Positions 55,093 to 60,169 of a stretch of 60,169 nucleotides of DNA are shown piece after piece. Source of the stretch: an uncultured Anaerolineae bacterium (GTDB lineage: Bacteria > Chloroflexota > Anaerolineae > CG2-30-64-16); contig CAKZKT010000030.1 in NCBI GenBank assembly GCA_937124585.1, forward strand, positions 1-60,169, written 5' to 3'. The position numbers and the translations under genes are program-made. Position 1 is the stretch's first letter, and each line of letters opens with the position of its first letter. The notes below the pieces were generated by a model. It was not told the origin of the DNA. It saw only the letters and a list, made by a program, of their open reading frames with translations, and ran no database searches.

Positions 55093-58000
55093 TCACCCCG
55101 CCAGCCACTTCAGCGCGTACCCCACCGCCTGCTCCGTCAACATCGCGGAACCCAAGATCCACGCGGCGCGGAAGCGTTCGTCGCCGAGCTGTTCGCGGAT
55201 GTGCGCCAGCTGCCGGTCGTGATCGGCCTGGGCGTTGGGCGGCAGCGCCGCGGCGATGGCCTGGCGCAGGGCGTCGGCCGCGGCCATGAGCCGCGCGGCC
55301 GGGTCGGGCTGACCCTCGTCCGCCAGCAGGCCCGCGGCGTGATCCAGCACGTCGCTGAGGCCGTGCTGGCTGCCCAGCTCGTTGAACAGCGCCAGGCTTT
55401 CGGCGAAGAGGGCGTGCGCGGCCGGCCGATCCTCGCGCTCGCGGGCCAGCACCGCCAGGCTATCCAGCGTGTAGGCGGCGCCCCAGCGGTCCCCCAGCCG
55501 GCGCTGCATGGCCAGGCTTTCGTCGTTCAGGCCCCGCGCTTCCACGGCCCGGCCCTCCGACCAGGCGATGTCGGCCAGCAGGTGGAGCAGGTAGGCGATG
55601 CCCACCTCGTCGCCCAACCGCCGCCGCAGCGCCAGGCTGGCTTCGATGTGCTGGCGGCCGGTCGCGGGGTCGCCATGCTGCCAGGCTGCCAGCCCCAGGT
55701 TCGCCAGCGAGGTCGCCTCGCCTGCCCGGTCGCCGAGCTCGCAGCAGAGGGCCAGGCTCTCCCGATAGCAGGCCAGCGCCCGCTCGCAGTCCCCTTGCCC
55801 GTGGGCCACAGTCCCCAGCCCGCGCAGGATCATGGCGGTGACCGGCCGGTCGGCGAACGCTTGCGCCACAGTCAAAGCCTGTTCATAGCGCCATCGCGCC
55901 TCGGCGTAGTCCGCCTGATAATAGGCCAGCAGGGCAGCGGCGCGCAACGCGGCGAGCCGGCCCGGCGTCGGCGCCGCAGATGCGGCGGACAACAGCGACC
56001 CGGCCCAATAGCGGCCCTCTTTGAAATGCCCGCGCGTGGCCCAGAAACGGCTCATGTCGCCAACCATGCACAGGCCCATCTCGAGGCAAGTACGATCGGC
56101 CTGGCAATACGCCAGCGCCGCCCGCAAATTGTCGTGTTCCAACTCCAACCGATTGAACCAGCCGGCTTCCGAGACGTCGGGCTGAGGCCGCGCGCCATGC
56201 GCCGCCAATCCGGCATAGTGCGCGCAATGTCTGACCCTGAGCAGCGCGGTCTCGCCTGCCTCGCCCAGTTTGACCGCCGCATACTGTCTCAGGGCATCGT
56301 GGAGGCGAAAGCGGCGCGCAGCCGAGGCCGGTTCGACCTCCAACAGCGATTTGTCCTCCAGGCCGGCCAGGCGTTCCACCAGCCGCTCGGGTGCCAGGCC
56401 TGGGCCGACGCAGACCGCCGTCACAGCTTCCAGGTCGAAGCTGCCTGCGAACACGGCCAGGCGTCGAAACAGGACGCGTTCCTCCGGCGAAAGCAGACGA
56501 TGGCTCCACTCCAGCGCGGCCTCCAGCGTTTGCCGGCGCATCGGCTCATCCGTTCCCTGGCGCGTGAGGAGCAGTAACGCCTCATCCAACCGGCTGACGA
56601 TCTCATCGGGTGACAACGTCCGGATGCGCGAGGCGGCCAGCTCGATGGCAAGCGGCAGGCCGTTCAGCCGTCGGCAGATCTGCGCCACGGCCGCGACGTT
56701 GCTGGCCGTCAACACGAAGGATGGCAGGCTGATCTGGGCCCGTTCCACGAAAAGACGGACGCTCTCGCACGCATCCAGGCCGCGGAGCGGGAGCGCCGGG
56801 CCGGCGAGGCCCGCAAGTGGGTCCGGCGCAGAAGGAGCCGGGGGCGGGACGGCCAAAGGCGGCACGCGCCAGACGACCTCGTCGGCGATGCCCAACGAGC
56901 GCTGGCTGGTGACGAGGATGCACAGTTCGGCGGCGGCCTGGAGCAGTGCCTGCGCCAACAGCCCGACCGAGCCGGCGAGATGTTCGCAGTTGTCCAGCAC
57001 GAGCAACAGGCGCCGGTTCGCCAACCGTTCGGCCAGCGCCTGCAGCGGCGTGCGCCCCGGTCGCTCGCGCGCGCCCAGCGCGGCCGCAATCGTCGGTGCC
57101 ACCAACGCCTCATCGGCGACCGGGCCCAGGTCGGCCCACCACACGCCGTCGGGGAATTCGGCCCGCAGCGCGAAAGCAACGCCCAACGCCAGCCGCGTCT
57201 TGCCCACGCCGCCGGGCCCGGTCAACGTGACCAGGCGGTAGCCGGCCAACAGGCGACGCACCTGCGTCACATCATCGCCGCGGCCGATCAGGGGGGTCAG
57301 CTGCTGCGGCAGATTGTCCGTCGCCGCGCGGCCGGCGTCAGCCGGCGCCAACGCCGCGGCCGCTGCGACTTCGGCGGCCTGAGCCAGCGCCGCCTGATGG
57401 GCCGCCCGCGTTTCGTCGCCAGGAGCCGCGGCCAGCTCGCGGCGCAAAACCACCGCGCAGGCATTGAAAGCGCGCACGACGCCGGTGCGATTGCCGCTCA
57501 GCGCATGCAGCCGCATCAGCCGCCGATACGCGGCTTCGTCCAGGGGGTCGGCGCGGATGAGACGCCGGGCATAGACGATGGCCGCGGCAAAATCGTGCGC
57601 CTCTTCCAGGAGGCTTGCCAGCCGCTCGCAAGCCTGGCCGGCGGCCCGGCTCAGCCGCTCTCGAATCGGCGCGATCCAGTCGTCGTAGCAGTCGGGCAGC
57701 AGGTCGCCGGCGTACGTTTCCATGGCGACGCCCAGCGCGCGCTGTTCTGCACGGGGGTCGCCCGCTTCTCTGGCGGCCCGGGCATCCGCCAGTGTCGCCT
57801 CGAACTCAGCAACAACGAGCGCGATGGCGGCCGAGTCGGGCTGCCAGCGAATGGTGTGGCGGTCGAGCTGCAGCCAGGCCGCGCTTTCCGGCACCACATC
57901 GCGCAGGCGGTGGAGCAGGTTGCGCAGGTTGGAGCGCGCCTGCTCGTCCGAAGTGTCCGGCCAGAAGGCAAAGGCAAGCTGCTGGCGGGAGATCGCCATG

Positions 58001-58131
58001 TGTGGGTGCAGGAGCAGATAGGCGAGGAGATGCTGGAGGCGCGGCTGAGCCAGGCCGGCAATCGTCTGACCCTCTCTGGTAAACCGAAAGCCGCCAAAGA
58101 GATGGACCTTGAATGGGACGCTGGTGTCCAT
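55093..58131 (-). CDS. AfsR-like BTAD/NB-ARC/TPR transcriptional regulator
   Basis: 1,012 residues from ATG 58131; ATG 58149 would give a nearly leaderless message from the promoter upstream. OmpR-type winged helix (about 5-90, FKVHLFGGFRF...PRLQHLLAYLLL...ISRQQLAFAFWP), BTAD helical domain (about 95-235, ARRLIRADPLDEAAYRRLMRLHALSGNR), NB-ARC ATPase with Walker A GPGGVGKTR near 310, and TPRs to the C-terminus. SARP-type regulators bind heptamer direct repeats overlapping the -35. Two matching boxes lie 3.7 and 8.7 kb away, at the beta-helix and protease promoters, making it the candidate activator. Confidence 0.92.
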   Translation of the reverse strand: MDTSVPFKVHLFGGFRFTREGQTIAGLAQPRLQHLLAYLLLHPHMAISRQQLAFAFWPDTSDEQARSNLRNLLHRLRDVVPESAAWLQLDRHTIRWQPDSAAIALVVAEFEATLADARAAREAGDPRAEQRALGVAMETYAGDLLPDCYDDWIAPIRERLSRAAGQACERLASLLEEAHDFAAAIVYARRLIRADPLDEAAYRRLMRLHALSGNRTGVVRAFNACAVVLRRELAAAPGDETRAAHQAALAQAAEVAAAAALAPADAGRAATDNLPQQLTPLIGRGDDVTQVRRLLAGYRLVTLTGPGGVGKTRLALGVAFALRAEFPDGVWWADLGPVADEALVAPTIAAALGARERPGRTPLQALAERLANRRLLLVLDNCEHLAGSVGLLAQALLQAAAELCILVTSQRSLGIADEVVWRVPPLAVPPPAPSAPDPLAGLAGPALPLRGLDACESVRLFVERAQISLPSFVLTASNVAAVAQICRRLNGLPLAIELAASRIRTLSPDEIVSRLDEALLLLTRQGTDEPMRRQTLEAALEWSHRLLSPEERVLFRRLAVFAGSFDLEAVTAVCVGPGLAPERLVERLAGLEDKSLLEVEPASAARRFRLHDALRQYAAVKLGEAGETALLRVRHCAHYAGLAAHGARPQPDVSEAGWFNRLELEHDNLRAALAYCQADRTCLEMGLCMVGDMSRFWATRGHFKEGRYWAGSLLSAASAAPTPGRLAALRAAALLAYYQADYAEARWRYEQALTVAQAFADRPVTAMILRGLGTVAHGQGDCERALACYRESLALCCELGDRAGEATSLANLGLAAWQHGDPATGRQHIEASLALRRRLGDEVGIAYLLHLLADIAWSEGRAVEARGLNDESLAMQRRLGDRWGAAYTLDSLAVLAREREDRPAAHALFAESLALFNELGSQHGLSDVLDHAAGLLADEGQPDPAARLMAAADALRQAIAAALPPNAQADHDRQLAHIREQLGDERFRAAWILGSAMLTEQAVGYALKWLAG

Positions 58132-58159
58132 CCTGCTGATCTGCGGCATGCTTATCATC

Positions 58160-58189
58160 AGTATAGCACGAACAGGCCACAATCGTCAA
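58160..58189 (-). promoter_or_regulatory. Promoter of the AfsR-like gene
   Basis: Minus strand TTGACG (58184-58189), 18 bp, TATACT (58160-58165) preceded by TGC. Confidence 0.75.
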
Positions 58190-58208
58190 AGCAACGGCGC
58201 GAAACACA

Positions 58209-58261
58209 GCGAGGCCTCGGCCGGCCGCACCTGAAAAGGGTGCAACCGGCCGAGGCCTCGC
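58209..58261 (-). terminator. Large hairpin after the nifJ/dihydroorotate dehydrogenase-like unit
   Basis: Perfect 16-bp arms (58209-58224, 58246-58261) with an inner GCACC/GGTGC extension. No T tract, but it separates the upstream transcript from the AfsR-like promoter. Confidence 0.55.
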
Positions 58262-58314
58262 ACGGGCCGGGAAATGGGAGCAATGAAGTATGACGAACGA
58301 GCCGGCCGGGGGGC

Positions 58315-59307
58315 CTACTTCCAGCTTCCCAACACCTTCATGTAGTTCGCACGCTCGAAAGCGGCCGGCTCGGCCACGTTCTGCTGACTGAGCGCGCCCT
58401 TCATCTGCGTCACCGACTCGTATTCGTGCGCCTCCATCCATTGCTGCAGACCATGCACAAGCTCGCCGATGGCGCCGATGCCCTGTTCCAGCAGCACGGA
58501 GGCGACGTTGGCGATGTCCGCGCCGGCCATGAGCGCCTTGACCACGTCTTCGGCGGTGTGGATGCCGGTGGTGAGCGCCAACGAGGCTTTGACGTGGCCA
58601 TACAGGATCGCGATCCAGCGCAGCGGCAGTCGCATTTCATTGGAGTTGCTGAGCACCAGGCGTGGGGTCACGGTCAGCTCTTCGAGGTCGAAGTCGGGCT
58701 GATAAAAGCGATTAAAGAGCACCAGTGCATCGGCGCCTGCCCAGTCAAGCCGATAGGCCATGTTCGGCAGCGCGCTGAAAAACGGGCTGAGCTTCATCGC
58801 CACCGGGATCTTCACCTGGGCTTTAACTTCGCGCAGGATCTCCAGATAGGTATTCTCCACGCCATCGCTGGTCAGACTGGTGCGGGTCGGGATCAAATAG
58901 ACGTTCAGCTCGAGCGCATCGGCGCCGGCCTCTTCGATCAATTTGGCATAGCGCGTCCAGCCGCCGGGGGTGACGCCATTCAAGCTGCCGATGATCGGGA
59001 TGTCCACCGCCGCTTTCGCCTCGCGAATCAGCTCCAGATAGCCGTCTGGGCCGCGATTGAAATCGGCGGCCTGCGGGAAATAGGCGGTGGCCTCGGCCGA
59101 CATGAAGACCGTCTGCTCGAGGAAGTTATGTTGGGCCAGTGCCTCCAGGTCAATCTGCTCTTCGAAGAGTGAATACATCGTGACTGCCGCCGAACCGGCA
59201 TCTTCCAGCTGACGAATCGAACTGACGTGCCTGGACAGCGGCGACGCCGACGGCACAACGGGATTCTTCAGAGTCAAACCCATATAGGTTGTAGCAATAT
59301 CTATCAT
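58315..59307 (-). CDS. Dihydroorotate dehydrogenase-like flavoprotein
   Basis: 330 residues, class 1 DHODH-like TIM barrel. N-terminal TTYMGLTLKNPVVPSASPLS, IIGSLNGVTPGGW near 105, DALELNVYLIP near 130, VAMKLSPFFSAL near 172, and the C-terminal FMN-phosphate region ADIANVASVLLEQG near 278. Sequence differs from true PyrD, and this subfamily is often found downstream of pyruvate:ferredoxin oxidoreductase, as here, where it may pass electrons or act on an unknown substrate. AAAGGAAC precedes the ATG. Confidence 0.88.
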   Translation of the reverse strand: MIDIATTYMGLTLKNPVVPSASPLSRHVSSIRQLEDAGSAAVTMYSLFEEQIDLEALAQHNFLEQTVFMSAEATAYFPQAADFNRGPDGYLELIREAKAAVDIPIIGSLNGVTPGGWTRYAKLIEEAGADALELNVYLIPTRTSLTSDGVENTYLEILREVKAQVKIPVAMKLSPFFSALPNMAYRLDWAGADALVLFNRFYQPDFDLEELTVTPRLVLSNSNEMRLPLRWIAILYGHVKASLALTTGIHTAEDVVKALMAGADIANVASVLLEQGIGAIGELVHGLQQWMEAHEYESVTQMKGALSQQNVAEPAAFERANYMKVLGSWK

Positions 59308-59325
59308 CGCCTGTTCCTTTCAGGG

Positions 59326-59426
59326 GGTAGGTAGACAGGGAAACAAGGAAACAGGTAGACAAGGAAACAAGTCAACCTTGTCTACTTGTCTACCTGCCTA
59401 CCTGTCTACTTGTCTACCTCCCTACC
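59326..59426. repeat. Purine-rich repeat forming a 100-bp imperfect inverted repeat
   Basis: Left half has units such as GGTAGACAGGGAAACAAGG, right half their complements (TTGTCTACTTGTCTACC). The right end overlaps the last nifJ codons. The left half resembles 13891-13932. Confidence 0.7.
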
Positions 59427-60169
59427 GGCATCGCGGCCAGCTGTTCATATTGGCGCCAGCGGTTCAGGACGTCTTCCTGGGCGAGCTTGAGCAGCATTTC
59501 GGCGCGCTCTTCATCGCGCTGGGCCAACGAGAAGTAGCGGCTTTCGTTGTAAACGTAATCCTTGAGTGGGATCTTCGGTGCCTTCGAGTCGAGCTGGAGC
59601 GGATTCTTGCCTTCGGCAACCAGAGCCGGATTGTAGCGATAGAGCGGCCACGCGCCCGAATCCACCGCCAGCTTCTGCTGGTTCAGGCCATGGATCAGGT
59701 TCAGGCCCTGCTGGATGCAATGGCTGTAGGCGATGATCAGGCTGGGGCCGGGGTACGCCTCGGCCTCCAGGAACGCGCGCACGGTCTGGTTATCGTTGGC
59801 GCCCATGGCCACCTGCGCCACATAGACCGATCCATAGGTCATGGCGATCATGCCCAGATCTTTCTTTGCCAGCGGCTTGCCGGCCGCCGCGAAGCGGGCC
59901 ACGGCCGCGCGCGGGGTGGCTTTCGATGCCTGGCCGCCCGTGTTGGAATAAACCTGCGTGTCGAGCACGAGCACGTTCACATTGCGGCCCGACGCCAGCA
60001 CGTGATCCAGGCCGCCGTAGCCGATGTCGTAGGCCCAGCCATCGCCACCGACAATCCACACACTGCGCTTGACCAGCATGTCGGCGATATCGTTCAGCTG
60101 CCGCGCCCACGGCTCGTTGATCTCGGCCAGTTTCTGCTTGAGCACGGCCACGCGCGCCCGCTGTTCGGC
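59414..60169 (-). CDS. nifJ: Pyruvate:ferredoxin (flavodoxin) oxidoreductase, C-terminal part (gene runs off the window)
   Basis: 251 codons of the 3' end; the start lies beyond the right edge, and the frame stays open to 60169. It covers the thiamine diphosphate-binding domain of a fused single-chain enzyme: VGGDGWAYDIGYGGLDHVLASG, VLDTQVYSNTGGQASKATPRAAVARFAAAGK, and the terminal SRYFSLAQRDEERAEMLLKLAQEDV. The enzyme makes acetyl-CoA and CO2 from pyruvate with reduction of ferredoxin or flavodoxin. It is followed by the dihydroorotate dehydrogenase-like gene. Confidence 0.93.
   Translation of the reverse strand, partial: AEQRARVAVLKQKLAEINEPWARQLNDIADMLVKRSVWIVGGDGWAYDIGYGGLDHVLASGRNVNVLVLDTQVYSNTGGQASKATPRAAVARFAAAGKPLAKKDLGMIAMTYGSVYVAQVAMGANDNQTVRAFLEAEAYPGPSLIIAYSHCIQQGLNLIHGLNQQKLAVDSGAWPLYRYNPALVAEGKNPLQLDSKAPKIPLKDYVYNESRYFSLAQRDEERAEMLLKLAQEDVLNRWRQYEQLAAMPVGR

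Overview
The window looks like a chromosomal segment of a high-GC, free-living bacterium, most likely a member of the Chloroflexota. This is an inference from gene content and style: secreted proteins with Thr/Pro linkers beside short F/YLP-type motifs, a CSLREAI beta-helix protein, an AfsR-like BTAD regulator, a CarH-type MerR regulator, DUF3048 and Slt lipoproteins, pyruvate:ferredoxin oxidoreductase and a DUF4070 radical SAM enzyme. No rRNA, tRNA, transposase, phage gene or CRISPR array was recognised. Many intergenic regions carry readable sigma70-type promoters, often with an extended -10 of the form TGC-TAnnnT.

Layout. 0-3 kb (minus): Crp/Fnr regulator, and upstream of it a CooC-type ATPase/CarH-type B12 photoreceptor pair ended by a clear terminator. 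3-13.9 kb (plus): a P-type ATPase with eroded catalytic motifs, an O-antigen ligase-like membrane protein, lipoyl synthase, a DUF1786 protein, two tandem flavin-reductase-like proteins coupled to an M20 amidohydrolase, a LysE exporter and glutamate dehydrogenase. 14-16.5 kb (minus): a coupled glycosyltransferase/RmlD-like reductase/Pcm operon. 16.8-20.8 kb (plus): KBL and ClpB. 20.9-23.2 kb (minus): a histidine phosphatase and a secreted M14 carboxypeptidase. 23.5-26.6 kb (plus): TetR/radical SAM operon and FTR1 permease. 26.6-28.5 kb (minus): a large membrane protein with a leaderless promoter. 28.7-33.7 kb (plus): glutamine amidotransferase-like hydrolase, PfkB kinase, DinB and larEBC (nickel-pincer cofactor synthesis, no larA in view). 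33.8-35.6 kb: an SfiI-like restriction-modification pair. 35.6-41.9 kb (plus): DegT aminotransferase, sugar isomerase-like TIM barrel, histidine kinase/NarL regulator pair and a DUF3048 lipoprotein. 42-44.5 kb (minus): Slt lytic transglycosylase lipoprotein.

The most unusual part is 44.7-58.2 kb. On the minus strand it holds (i) a cassette built around a multinuclear non-heme iron oxidative enzyme (MNIO, DUF692) that appears fused to its usual DUF2063-type partner, flanked by small Cys-containing or otherwise unrecognised ORFs, as in peptide-natural-product (RiPP) loci; (ii) a gluzincin (M4-like) protease without signal peptide; (iii) an operon for a 1.2-kb-residue-class beta-helix surface protein and two accessory proteins; and (iv) a 1,012-residue BTAD/NB-ARC/TPR regulator. 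The protease gene and the beta-helix operon are preceded by nearly identical 35-36 bp elements containing AAACGAT/AAACGGT direct repeats 4-5 bp apart and exactly 8 bp from the -10, which is the architecture of SARP boxes, and a SARP-type regulator is encoded next door. I infer a locally controlled peptide/protease/surface-protein system; no biochemical role can be read from sequence alone.

The right edge (58.3-60.2 kb, minus) holds a dihydroorotate dehydrogenase-like protein downstream of the truncated 3' end of nifJ. Dispersed 34-bp palindromes and purine-rich 16-bp repeats punctuate intergenic gaps.
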